Of a stretch of DNA of 64,000 bases, positions 40,466 through 50,158 are shown piece after piece. The DNA lies in NCBI GenBank assembly GCA_030068145.1, contig JAPJBO010000355.1, forward strand, positions 145,001-209,000. The letters run 5' to 3'. The stretch is from Diplonema papillatum (taxonomy: Eukaryota > Euglenozoa > Diplonemea > Diplonemida > Diplonemidae). A program made the translations under genes and the position numbers. The notes under the pieces were generated by a model, which ran no database searches, was not told the origin of the DNA, and saw only the letters and a list, made by a program, of their open reading frames with translations. Within the stretch, counting starts at the first letter, position 1, and every line of letters starts with the position of its first letter.

Positions 40466-43400
40466 TTACTTTATGACGTCGTCACCTGTCATTGCGTCGT
40501 CAAGGTCGAGTACTTGTGGCACCAGGGGCGCTGGGCTTTCTTGCGGTTCTGGAGATTGCGTGGGGGGGCACAGGTGCGGACAGGCTTGCACGTTTTTCAC
40601 TCTCGAGGGCACCGGAGTGCTTGGGGACGTCGGACGTTTCTGGTAGCTGCTTGCTTTAAGGGCCTTCTTCTTTTTTCGTTGCACCCCTGACTCGGGTGTG
40701 GTCGCCTTCGCCTTCTTCCGCTTGCGGCCGGCGATCGGGCTCTCCTTCGGGGTGCCGAGCACCCTCTTCTTCAACGCTGGTCGTTCGCCGGTCCCTGGCG
40801 TTGGTGGCGGCCTCTTGGCCGCCCGTCCGGTCGTCGCCGTCTTCTGCTTCACCACGGCGGGCGGTGCCTGCGCCGCGCGCTTTCCCGCCGGTGTTTCTCG
40901 TTGTACGCCCACCTGGGTGGGTGAGAGGGGTCTCTTCTTCTTTTTGCTGTGTCCGGGGGTTGCCGGGGCGTTCGGTTCGTTGGGTTGGTGGTGGCCGCGG
41001 CGGCAGCACGCTGCCGGTCTCCTCTGCGCCAACGTAGGGAGCCTCCTGCATTCCTGGCAGGTTCCTCTGCCATGCGTGCGGCAGGCATGATGCCCGCTGC
41101 GGCAGCACGCCGCCGCCGTCTTGCACTCGCCGCATTTCGTCGTGCTGTGCTCCACGCACACCGCGATCGGCTGCCCATCGTCAGCGTGGTGATGGTGCCG
41201 ACAGCACATCTCTACCGTGGGCACGTCCCTTCGGACGAGTGCTCGACACGCCTCACACTTCCCCTTGTGGTGGGTCGCGCAGGTGACGAGCGCTTTCTCT
41301 ACTCCGACACCCGGCATATGCACGGGGTCGGGGTGCAGCTGTGGTGGGACAGGCAGGGCCCACCTCGCCGCTCTCTCGGCCGTCCAGTCCGGGTACGTCG
41401 GGAACTGCGTCCCTACATCGCTTCCCTTCACCTGCTCTTCGAGGATCGTCCCCGTGTGTGCCTCGCGAAAGCGGGGCCTGGGCCGCACCCCCGATATCCC
41501 CGTGATGCCCATGAACGACAGCGACGTCGTCGGGCATACTCTCTCGCCTCGCTCGCAACTCCCCAGCCCTTGCTGTGTCGCCAGCTTGTCCAACGCGCTG
41601 ATCATGCAGCGCAGGACGTTTCCTCGCTCCCTCACCCCCTTCGGTGCATTCTCGTGCAGCGGTATGCTGAGGCCTGAAAAGAGTTCAAAGTCGATGGCAA
41701 GCTCTAGCATTGACGCCTGCCCGTTCTCGGTCCACTCCATGTCTGACAGCCACGCTACCAACGCATAAAACGTCGGTAGCCCCCAGGCCTTGTTCCGCTC
41801 CCACGCCCATGCCGGGGCAATCCGCGCAAAGGGGTGGTCGAGCTTCTCGGCAGGCATCGCATCCGCTCTCGACCAGGGGGTCGTGGGGTTCCTGGCTACC
41901 CAGCCTCGTGCTTCGAGCCCTGCCCGCTCCGCAAGGATTTCAGCCATCATCTCCTGGAGCCGCCTCGAGAAGTGGGCATTCTCGGGTACTACCACTCCGT
42001 GTTCCAGCGTGCATCTGGGCCAGTCGGCGCGGTTGGCCGCCATCAGCTCGGCATGTGCCTCTCGTCGCCGTATGTGCGAGTACGCTCCGCAGTCCCAGAA
42101 TACGTGTTTCTCGTCCTCGGTGTCGCCGCTTCCACAGTGCTTGCAGCTGGGCGCCTGCGGCTCAGCTCCGGCCTGTCTCATCCGCGACGTGAACTCAGCC
42201 GTGTTCACTCCTCCCGCCAACGCTACACGTATAAGCCTCGCGGTGTGCGCGGGACATTCACGCATCCTCCAGAAGGAGTTCGTCCGCTCCAAGTCGGCTC
42301 TCTGTACACCCTCAAATCCCGGCCGCCTCGCTACCAGACGGGACCACGTCTTCGCCCTCAAATCCGCCCTCACTTCATGCCCCCTCTTCGAGGGTGTCGA
42401 GGCTATCGGGTCAAATATTGCACCATTCCTCAGCGTGCGAGACAGGGGCCCTGGTCCCCATACGTGTCCACACTCCTCCATGCTCTTCATCGCCAGTCCA
42501 ACTGGCCCCAGGGGTAGGTCCTCCTCGGCGTACCTTCCCCGGATGCTCTCCATCAGAGGCAGAAGTCGTGGCAACCTCTCGCACGCCGCGTAGAACGCCG
42601 TCGTCACCCTATATGCTAGGCATGTACTGGGGTCCGTCAGGTGGCCCTTCTCCTGAAAATTTAGGACCATCTCCCTCGCGCGCTTTGGGTTGGACCCACC
42701 CCAGATCAGTCCCATCACCGACGTCGTCAGCCGTTTCATTGCCACCTTCGACACCGGCGCGAAAGAGCAGCCTGACAGCGCCGCCGGCAGCACATTCGAC
42801 TGTACAATCCGGACCCGCTTCTCGTACCGGAACGGCGCATGGCGGAGGCCTTCCGCCAGGGCAGCCGCCTTCTCCACCCTCTCCGAGTCGGACCTTTCTG
42901 TCCTATTCTTCGCCGTCGAGACTAGGGCCCCCAGGCACGTGACAGATTTGCCAAACCGCAGCAGCGCATCCACGCTGCGGAGTCTGAGCGTCGACTGATG
43001 CCTACGTCTCGTCGAGAAGGCGACCGTTTTCTGGAGGTTCAGCTCCATTCCGGTGAGCGTGCAGAACTCGTCTACCACGTCCACCCCCTTTTGCAGGGCG
43101 GCCTCCGACAGCCGCGATAGCAGCGTGGCATCGTCCGCGTACGACTTTGGGCTCACCCCCTCCGCTTCTTTCTTGACCGCCTTCATCACTACCGACAGCA
43201 GGGCATTGATGAGGATGACGGATACAGGGCACCCTTGAAGGATACCATTGGTCACACTAAACTCCCTGCCCACCCCTAGAGGCAGCTTGAAGCGTCTCGC
43301 GAGCAGTCTGTAGATCGCCCTCAGCGGCTTGAGAACCCGATTGTGCAACCCTAAGTCCCCGGCCAGGCGCAGCACTATCTCTCGCGGGACCATGTCGAAA

Positions 43401-46381
43401 CATTTCCGGAAGTCCAGCGCCACTCCGTAGAGCGGCTCTCCATCTAGCAAGGCGTCCTCCATCTCGAGCCCTATCTCCATCAGGACGTCCTCGATACGGT
43501 GACCCGGTCGAAAGCCCTTCTGTCCTTCTTCGATCCACTTCTCCTGCCACAGGACTATGTCCGCAAGCCTGCGGCACGCCCATAGGCGGTACACAGCGGA
43601 CGTGACGGTTATTGGCCTCGTGTGCAGCGGGTCTTGGCTCTCATCCTTCGGCACCATCGACACCAGGGCAGTTGTCATGCTCGCCGGCCAAACCCCAGTC
43701 ACTTCGACCAGGTTCATGACATCCGCTAGCGCATTCAGCAGGGGAAGCGGCAACTCCCGCAGTTCAGCCATGCGCCAGCCATCCACGCCTGACGCGCTTT
43801 TCTTCGGCTTCTTCCTTAGCAGAGTCCGCAGCTCCTCCCCCGTGATCGTCCCGGGTTCCATCAAGTGTGTGTCGATGTGCTCCTGGAACCGATCCCGAAA
43901 CGGTCCGTACTCCGGCTCTGGCCGGTCCTTGTATTTACGCAGGATAGCGTCCCACGCAGTGTGCAACACCTCGTCCATCTCGTCCACATTTGCAGTCATC
44001 TTCGCTCCGGTGCGCAACACACCCGACGGCTCAGCGCGACCGGCGCAGACGGTCGCTAGACATCGTCTGCTCGCGTCCGCCCTCTCGTTAAGCTTGTCTC
44101 GGTACTTCGTAAACCTGGCCGCAGATCCTTCCCTTCCGAGCCTACTCGTCTCTTCCCGCAACGCTGTGAGCAGCTGCTTCGCCTTCTCATGATCCGGAAA
44201 CCCCCCTGCGCCTTGGTCGCCCACCATGCACGCTTGTGCCAGCCGCTTGCAGTTCTGCCAGCAGAGGGACACCTCATGTGGAACAGCTTCCGGCCCGCGA
44301 CGTTGCGCGAGGTAGCTGCAGATGCGTTCCATCCGGTGGATGGCCTTTCTAAGCCGTAGCTGCCTGCTGTTCGCTGCCCCCGACCCGTCGGTCGCAGTGC
44401 CCGCCGTGACACAGACCCTCCTCGGCAATGTCTTCATCCCCCGGCCGGTACCCCTTCCTCTCTCTTCCACAGGGACGGCGAATGCATCCTGCAAGTACCG
44501 CTCACTGACCCGTGACCACTCGAGCCAGGCCTCTTCCACCCGCTGCGCCGCCAATCGTTCCGCGAATTCGGAGTTGGCCAGTCTCTGTACGGCTTCCCTG
44601 TCGGCTTCTGCTTCCGAGAGGTCCCACTTGGACCCCCCCTCTGTCGGGATCTCCCGCGGCACCTTAAATCGCCACACGCTTTGGCGCAGCGCTGCAATAT
44701 CCAGGGTCACTGTCACGAGCCGGTGTCCCGGTACGTTCACCGCGGTGGTGACGCATTGACGGAATGCACACGCCGCTATGCGGTTGAGGAGTATGCGGTC
44801 GATCCTCGTGCCTGACGTCCGGGCGCTGGTAAAGGTCGGTGGCGGAGGCGTGTTCCCGGTGCGCGCATGGTGCAGTTCCGCTGCGTCGGACCATCCGTTC
44901 CTAAGTGCCTTCCGCAGAACAGGGGACCGATCTTCTTCCGTGTTGAGGTCTCCCATCACCAGTATGGGGACGTCGCCGAGGCTGTCTGCCGCCGCAAAGA
45001 GGACCTTCTCCAGCATGTCCTCACGTTCCTCGTTCTCCGCCCTCCCGTTTCCTGATGGGCAGTAGACATTGAACACGTGCACGAAGGTGCTGCCGGTCCC
45101 TGTTGCGACTACAGTATGGCTTACCCGGTCCGGGGACCGTAACGCCACGTGCGAGAGCGCTGCCAACGTGTCGTACGCCGGTATCGGCCTCTGTACTAGA
45201 GTGCAGAGTCCCCCGTTCGCAGCGTTCGTCGTCGAGCGACTACCGGAGCTTCTACAGAGTCTCCCGGGAGGTGGCGGACCCCAGTGGCAGCACCAATTCC
45301 GTAGGTATTCCTCCGCCTGTGCCCGTTTGCATCGAAGGAGTGTGACCTCCTGGCAGCAAAGAAGGTCGGCTTCCACCGCGTTAACCGCTACTATGTACTG
45401 CAGCATGCTGGTCACGTTGAGCGTCGCGAACTTCATCTCCGTGCGGCCGGGACCAGGGTTCTGTTCGACGTCCCCAGCTGTTAACAGCCGCTCTCGTGCA
45501 GATCCTCTGACTGATTCTTCTGTTCTTTTACTGTTACATAAATGCGTAGGGTTGGACTGTTGATGGGGGGGATGGGTGAGTGACTGTGGGGGGGGTGGGG
45601 GGGGCATTGTGGGTGGATCCAGCGTACCTTGTTCTCCTCTGGTGGGGGAGGAGCAGCGGGCCCTTCCCTCGTGCACAGCTCTGTAGGTGAGCGAGACCCT
45701 GTCGTGTGTGACATCACCGGGACGGATCCCGTGTGTCCACAGGTTCCTGGCCTCGCCCTCCATGTGGCACAGAGTGCCGGCTGGCAGCGGGGTTCTCACT
45801 CTTTGGGTCCCCCTCTCCCACTCCATGACCGTGTCACTCAGTAGCGAAACAGTCGCAACCCTCGGTCCAAGTTCTTGCTGGTCTTTATGGGGGTTTATCC
45901 CCACTCCCTTCCGGTACCAGTTGGCCAGCAACTGGTCCGGTTCCCACCCCAGACGGTCACGTATGACATCCGCAGCTTCTCTCAGGGGCCCCTCGGGGAT
46001 CCCCCGCTCCAGTTTGACCGGGGGTCCGCCCTGTCGATAGGCGTGCCCCCACTGCTGGGTTTCCCTGCCATGCCCTCCCCCCAGCCTTCCCCAGGGGGCT
46101 TCCGGTCTGAGCTCGGGGACCCGGCTCAGCCTCTCCAGGAGGTCCCGAGGGATCGTCTGGAAGCTGAGCCCGGGAATGGGTCCATCCTCCCTGCTTCGGG
46201 GGGGCTTGCTCCCGGGTCTTTGCCCCTCGCCGTAAGTCGGCCGCGGATGTTGGTCATTGTGGGGGGTTTGTTTGTGCGCAATGTCGGGCCCTCGGGGTAA
46301 AACTCCCGGACGACTGAGGCCTGGCGCGTCGAGAGAGGGGGAGAAAGAAGAAGAAGAGGGTCTGCCGCCCCCTTCGCGCAT
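40466..46381 (-). CDS. LINE polyprotein: AlkB dioxygenase - 2A - AP endonuclease - reverse transcriptase - Zn array
   Basis: About 1971 residues. An earlier ATG at 46405 borrows its A from the neighbouring element, so 46381 was chosen. Residues 65-240: AlkB fold, with NWYRKGVGINPHKD (His165, Asp167), WTHGI (His217) and RVSLTYR (Arg228/234), the iron and 2-oxoglutarate ligands of AlkB. Residues 303-311: GDVEQNPGP, a canonical 2A motif expected to release the AlkB part during translation. Residues 315-565: exonuclease-endonuclease-phosphatase domain (CCQE, MGDLNTEED, RIDRIL, PGHRLV). Residues 850-1150: reverse transcriptase with ALDFRKCFD, GILQGCP and YADD (1081-1084). A CCHC knuckle, CKHC...HVFWDC, is at 1413-1431. 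A Cys/His-rich array of CxxHxxxxCxxC units spans 1701-1797, then a Lys/Arg-rich tail. No RNase H. No frameshift or stop is seen, so it could be active. Confidence 0.88.
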   Translation of the reverse strand: MREGGGRPSSSSFSPSLDAPGLSRPGVLPRGPDIAHKQTPHNDQHPRPTYGEGQRPGSKPPRSREDGPIPGLSFQTIPRDLLERLSRVPELRPEAPWGRLGGGHGRETQQWGHAYRQGGPPVKLERGIPEGPLREAADVIRDRLGWEPDQLLANWYRKGVGINPHKDQQELGPRVATVSLLSDTVMEWERGTQRVRTPLPAGTLCHMEGEARNLWTHGIRPGDVTHDRVSLTYRAVHEGRARCSSPTRGEQGTLDPPTMPPPPPPQSLTHPPHQQSNPTHLCNSKRTEESVRGSARERLLTAGDVEQNPGPGRTEMKFATLNVTSMLQYIVAVNAVEADLLCCQEVTLLRCKRAQAEEYLRNWCCHWGPPPPGRLCRSSGSRSTTNAANGGLCTLVQRPIPAYDTLAALSHVALRSPDRVSHTVVATGTGSTFVHVFNVYCPSGNGRAENEEREDMLEKVLFAAADSLGDVPILVMGDLNTEEDRSPVLRKALRNGWSDAAELHHARTGNTPPPPTFTSARTSGTRIDRILLNRIAACAFRQCVTTAVNVPGHRLVTVTLDIAALRQSVWRFKVPREIPTEGGSKWDLSEAEADREAVQRLANSEFAERLAAQRVEEAWLEWSRVSERYLQDAFAVPVEERGRGTGRGMKTLPRRVCVTAGTATDGSGAANSRQLRLRKAIHRMERICSYLAQRRGPEAVPHEVSLCWQNCKRLAQACMVGDQGAGGFPDHEKAKQLLTALREETSRLGREGSAARFTKYRDKLNERADASRRCLATVCAGRAEPSGVLRTGAKMTANVDEMDEVLHTAWDAILRKYKDRPEPEYGPFRDRFQEHIDTHLMEPGTITGEELRTLLRKKPKKSASGVDGWRMAELRELPLPLLNALADVMNLVEVTGVWPASMTTALVSMVPKDESQDPLHTRPITVTSAVYRLWACRRLADIVLWQEKWIEEGQKGFRPGHRIEDVLMEIGLEMEDALLDGEPLYGVALDFRKCFDMVPREIVLRLAGDLGLHNRVLKPLRAIYRLLARRFKLPLGVGREFSVTNGILQGCPVSVILINALLSVVMKAVKKEAEGVSPKSYADDATLLSRLSEAALQKGVDVVDEFCTLTGMELNLQKTVAFSTRRRHQSTLRLRSVDALLRFGKSVTCLGALVSTAKNRTERSDSERVEKAAALAEGLRHAPFRYEKRVRIVQSNVLPAALSGCSFAPVSKVAMKRLTTSVMGLIWGGSNPKRAREMVLNFQEKGHLTDPSTCLAYRVTTAFYAACERLPRLLPLMESIRGRYAEEDLPLGPVGLAMKSMEECGHVWGPGPLSRTLRNGAIFDPIASTPSKRGHEVRADLRAKTWSRLVARRPGFEGVQRADLERTNSFWRMRECPAHTARLIRVALAGGVNTAEFTSRMRQAGAEPQAPSCKHCGSGDTEDEKHVFWDCGAYSHIRRREAHAELMAANRADWPRCTLEHGVVVPENAHFSRRLQEMMAEILAERAGLEARGWVARNPTTPWSRADAMPAEKLDHPFARIAPAWAWERNKAWGLPTFYALVAWLSDMEWTENGQASMLELAIDFELFSGLSIPLHENAPKGVRERGNVLRCMISALDKLATQQGLGSCERGERVCPTTSLSFMGITGISGVRPRPRFREAHTGTILEEQVKGSDVGTQFPTYPDWTAERAARWALPVPPQLHPDPVHMPGVGVEKALVTCATHHKGKCEACRALVRRDVPTVEMCCRHHHHADDGQPIAVCVEHSTTKCGECKTAAACCRSGHHACRTHGRGTCQECRRLPTLAQRRPAACCRRGHHQPNEPNAPATPGHSKKKKRPLSPTQVGVQRETPAGKRAAQAPPAVVKQKTATTGRAAKRPPPTPGTGERPALKKRVLGTPKESPIAGRKRKKAKATTPESGVQRKKKKALKASSYQKRPTSPSTPVPSRVKNVQACPHLCPPTQSPEPQESPAPLVPQVLDLDDAMTGDDVIK
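45449..45475 (-). other. 2A ribosome-skipping motif
   Basis: Encodes GDVEQNPGP, matching the D-V/I-E-x-N-P-G-P consensus. It sits between the AlkB-like domain and the endonuclease, preceded by RERLLTA. 2A motifs are known in some trypanosome and invertebrate LINEs. The predicted outcome is separate AlkB and endonuclease/RT proteins. Confidence 0.85.
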
Positions 46382-46396
46382 TGCTGCGTGATCGCA

Positions 46397-46436
46397 GTTA
46401 AGCATTGAGTTCTTTTAAGTACATGACCGTTAAGCA
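46397..46436. repeat. Junction of two target octamers with a 24-bp LINE stub
   Basis: GTTAAGCA (46397-46404) is followed by 24 bp equal to the first bases of the element 1 3' end (TTGAGTTCTTTTAAGTACATG plus ACC) and a second GTTAAGCA (46429-46436). This reads as an extremely truncated element 1-family insertion trapped between the two long elements. Confidence 0.75.
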
Positions 46437-46494
46437 GTGTGAACTTGAAATGCAGGTACCACAGGGGTAAGCTTGCATTTGTCATAGGCTAGGG

Positions 46495-49300
46495 TTATTT
46501 GAATACGTCGTCCGAGGACGATCTCAAAGCGGACGAGGACGGTGATAATAGGCTGGTGATATCCAGCTCCATTCTTCGTTTGTTGCGCTTTCGCGCCGGC
46601 TGTCCTGCCGAAGCAGTCGCTCGAGGGGGCGATCCTGACATGGATGAGGATGAAGTCGAGGTGGCAGGGCTGGTGATATCCAACTCCATTCTCGAAATGT
46701 TGCGCTTTCGCGCCGCGTGCTTTTTTCCGGGTTTTCCCGCCGGGTCATTCGGTGGTGTCGGGAGTCGGGCTCTTTTCTGCCCCTTTCTTGGTGGTGTCGC
46801 TCGGGCCGGCTCGGTCGGAGCGTGCTTTTTCGCCATCTTGGCCGCCTTTGGGGACGCTTGACGCGTCCTCTTCATGCGCGGTGGTGTCGTCGGCTTCTGT
46901 CGGCCCTTCTTCCGCGGCGTTGTTGGCTTCGGCTTAGCGGGGGCTGGCTTCGGGGGCGCTGGCACGTGGTGGCCCTTTTTGCAGCAGGCTGACGGCCGCC
47001 GTTCCGCTAGCGTCGGTAAGCCGCGGCAGTCGTCACACGGACCGCGGGCGTGTTCGCGGCAGTCATGGTGGCCGGCCTTGCAGCACGCTGTTGGCGTGTT
47101 GCACTCCACGCATCTCGTCATGCGGTGCCGGTCGCAGACGGCCGGAGGTAAGCCGTCGTTGTCGGCGTGGTGGTGTCGGCAACATGCCTCCACCGTAGGG
47201 CCGTGGTGGTGTCCGAGTGCGCGACAGACTGCGCACTTCCCTTTGTGATGGGTAGCGCACTTGGGGGCATTCTTCGTCGCCTCCGGCACTGCGTGTGGGA
47301 GGTGCAGGGGATCCGGGTTGGCCAGTGGCGCTCTGGGGATTACCCATCGCCGCGCTCTGTCCGTCCGCTCGGGCGGGTACGCCGGCGCTGTGCCGTAGCC
47401 GGTTTTCACCTGCTGCATGATGGTCGGCCCGGTTTCGGGCATGCGGTGGCGGGGCCGGGGCTGGAAGCCGGGTACGCTGCTCAGGCCTATGAACGACAAG
47501 GCTGTCGTTTTCGACTTGAAGTCGCCAGGGAGGCACTTGCCGAGTTGTTGTTGCACGGCCAGCTTGTTGATTGCGCTCAACATGCAGCGCATCCCGTTGG
47601 CCTTCTCCCGATGCGTCTTGGCCGCCTTGCTAGGTGCCTTGATGTCGAGGCCCGAGAACAGCTCGAAGTCGATAGCTGCCTCTACCGCTGCCATGTCGCC
47701 ATCCGATGACCATTCGAGGCCCGAGAGCCAGTCGATCGCTGCCAGGAATGTCCTTTCGTCCCAGTAGCGTAGCCACGCCCAGGCCGGGGCGATGCGCCGG
47801 AACGGGAACTCGCGTTTCGCCGTTGGCATCTGCGCGCAGCGCTCCCAGGGGGTCGCCGCCTTACGTTCTAGCCATCTAACGCTGATCCGGCGCGCCCGCT
47901 CCGCCAGGATCTCTGCCATCAGCGCTTGTACCGGCCCGGCAAATTCCCGTGTCGCCGGCGTCACGATTCCGTGCTCCCGCAGGCAGCTCGGCCAGAGCCT
48001 CCTGTCGGACTGTGCGATCCCCGCGTACTCGGGCTTCGTGCGTATGTTCTCGAAGGCCGTGCAATCCCAGTAGACGTGGTGCTCGTCTTCCAATGCTCCC
48101 GAGTCACACAACGTACAGGCGGGGCTTCCGCCTTGGCGAAATCTCGACGTGTATTCGGCGGTGTTCACGCCACCTGCGAGGGCAACCCTGATCAGCAGCG
48201 CGTTCTGGGGCGGACAGTGGCGCGTTGTCCATAGAGCGTTGGTGGACTCGATCGCGATGTTGGTGATGCCGGAGAAGCTTGGCCGTCGTGTTTCCAACCG
48301 CTTCCACAGTCGGTTCCGCAGGTTGTCGCGGATGATGTGATTTCGCGAGGAGGCGGACATTGCCAGGGGTCGGAGTGCAGCTCCGTCCAGGTTGACGGAC
48401 GACGGCGGGCCGCCGTTCCACGTGTGGCCGCAGGGTTGCAGGCCGTGCCTTACCGCGGTTCCCACCGGGCCAAGGGCTGCGGTCACTCGTTCGCCGTATA
48501 GGCGCCGGACTTCCGTCATCAGCGGCATCAGGTGCGGCAGTCTCCCACAGGCGCTGTAGAAATCCGCGGTTATTCGGTACGCCGTCGCCGTCGCAGGGTG
48601 CGTCAAGTGGGCTTTTTCGAGGACTCCCAAGACTACTTCCGAGGAGCGCTTCGGATTCTTCGGCCCCCAGATCGCTAACGTTAACGCTGTCGCCAGCTTC
48701 TCCACGGCTTCAGTCGTAGGGGGCGCGAACGATATTCTCGCGAGAGCGGCGGGCAGGATGGCTGATTGAACGATGAGGGTTTTCTGCTGCCTCGGAATTG
48801 GGACGTGCCGTAGGTTCCGAGCTGTGGTTGCTGCTGCTTCAAACCGGGAAGAGTCAAAGTGGTCGCGGCCGCTGCGTGAGGTGCTCACCTTAGCCCCCAG
48901 GCACTTCAGCGATTCCTTCTGTGCGAACTGCTCGCCCGTGCTGCTGCGGAAGATCTTCGTCCTACGGCCCAGCCCCGTCGCGAACGTTACCGTCTTCTCC
49001 ATGTTCAGCGACATGCCGGTCAGCGCGCAGAACTCATCGACTAAGTCCGCGCCCCGTTGCAGATCTGCCTCGGAGTGCTTCGCCAACAAATTCGCATCGT
49101 CTGCGTACGACTGCGTCGACACGCCTGGTGCCTCGACTTTTACCGCCTTCATCAACACTGACAGGAGCGCGTTGATCAGGATGACCGAGATAGGGCACCC
49201 TTGCAGAATCACCTGAAACTCCTTTCCGACCCCGAGGGGGAGCTTGAACCGCCTGACGAGGGTGTCGTAGATGGACTTCAGCGGTTTCAGAATCCGGGCT
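46495..49300 (-). pseudogene. Element 2 RT-to-C-terminus remnant
   Basis: Homology to element 1 starts at ILKPLKSIYDTLVRRFKL near 49293 and runs to the stop. The open frame upstream to 49578 has no ATG start and no similarity, as expected at a deletion junction. The palm contains ILQGCP and YADD (about 49098-49109), but three residues before ILQGCP found in element 1 are missing. The CCHC knuckle, the CATHHKGKC-type array and a Lys/Arg/Pro-rich tail with two ARKRNKRRMELDIT-like repeats follow. Probably dead because endonuclease and RT fingers are gone, although the remaining 900 codons are open. Confidence 0.8.
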
Positions 49301-49594
49301 AGCAGCAGGTGCTTTCGGCGTGCCTCCGCAACTGATAACTTCGTCCGTCTGACCTGCTCCGGCGGGCTTCGACAGAAGAGCATGGGTCGGCGGTGGCATC
49401 GTCCTCCGGATCGTCTGTGTCGGCTCGTCGTGCGCGTTGTCGGTCGGGAGAACTGGCGGACCTGCCGAGTACGGCAATAGGCCCAGGGCATCGATTGTCG
49501 TGGTCGTACGAGGCTCGCCGACAGGACGCGTTTGGGTTGATGGGAGGAGCTCTGCCGGTGCTGCCTTCGTCGTCTCACCGTAGTGGCGTCGTAG

Positions 49595-50023
49595 TCAGAC
49601 CGCCTCGTCCTGCGTCGCCTTCTTCCTCGCCGCGAAGCAAGGGGCGCAGATCTTCGACTCGCATGCGCACGCCCTCATCATCGTTCCCTTCTGGCGGGTG
49701 GTGTCGCATACCGAGCATACAGTTTCGCTCTTGTTGCGCGCTGCTTCCTGCCATTCGTGGCAGTGCTCTTCTTTTACCGCTTCGTCGGCCTGTGGTTCTC
49801 CAGGTACGGTTACTCTGGGGACCTTCCCGTGCCAGATTTTGACTTCCGCCCTTCTCTCGTCACCGTGGGCGAGCTCGCGGATGTGCAGTGGGTCCCGTCC
49901 GGCGCGCCTGAGCACCTCCGCTGGGGGCGGGCTTTGCGCCGTCACGACCATCCGCGTCCTCCCTTTCTTCGAGAACGTCTTCCGCGTCCTGCCGACCCAG
50001 CCCGCGCGCACGAGCGCCTGCAC
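49595..50023 (-). CDS. Element 2 5' ORF with a RING/PHD-like Cys cluster
   Basis: About 142 codons at the 5' end of element 2. No ATG is available at the ORF head (a GTG is at 50023) and the frame is open to the element boundary, so it may be the truncated end of a longer ORF or start at an internal Met. It contains CHEW and then CSVC-x12-CAC-x4-CAPC, a zinc-binding pattern reminiscent of RING or PHD fingers. No counterpart is present in element 1. It could be an ORF1-type nucleic-acid-binding protein. Confidence 0.45.
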   Translation of the reverse strand: MQALVRAGWVGRTRKTFSKKGRTRMVVTAQSPPPAEVLRRAGRDPLHIRELAHGDERRAEVKIWHGKVPRVTVPGEPQADEAVKEEHCHEWQEAARNKSETVCSVCDTTRQKGTMMRACACESKICAPCFAARKKATQDEAV

Positions 50024-50041
50024 GATGCCTTCGGCGTGTCC

Positions 50042-50158
50042 GTTAAGCAGCGGCTGCCGGCTTATCCCGTGACACCTTTTATATGTACGTTATAGAAAGA
50101 GTAGCGTTGGCACTGTTACAGGTTCGTTCCCTCGTAGCTCGCCGGGAACGGGCACTCC
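50042..50158. repeat. Right half of hairpin repeat R, starting with GTTAAGCA
   Basis: Matches 35901-36017 almost base for base (GTTAAGCAGCGGCTGCCGGC, then TTTTATATGTACGTTAT). It resumes the R copy interrupted at 40405, so all 9.6 kb between are insertions at one site. Confidence 0.88.

Larger units (their letters stand above)
40406..46396 (-). mobile_element. Site-specific non-LTR retrotransposon, element 1 (full length)
   Basis: A 5991-bp element on the minus strand, bounded by GTTAAGCA at 40398-40405 and 46397-46404. Its 3' UTR is only about 60 bp and lacks a poly-A tail; it starts TTGAGTTCTTTTAAGTACATG at the plus-strand left end. One ORF fills almost the entire element. The 5' end at 46396 touches the target octamer directly, so there is no long 5' UTR. 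Stub copies at 21098 and 46405 share its 3' terminus. Confidence 0.85.
46437..50041 (-). mobile_element. Site-specific non-LTR retrotransposon, element 2 (rearranged)
   Basis: A 3.6-kb relative of element 1 in the same orientation, between GTTAAGCA octamers at 46429-46436 and 50042-50049. It keeps the reverse transcriptase palm, CCHC knuckle, Cys/His array and basic tail. It lacks AlkB, 2A, the endonuclease and the front half of the RT. Its 3' terminus differs from element 1, so it belongs to a sister family using the same site. Confidence 0.8.

Noticed and set aside
40696..42593. ORFs of 110-267 codons opposite the LINE
   Set aside because: Antisense shadows of the LINE polyprotein.
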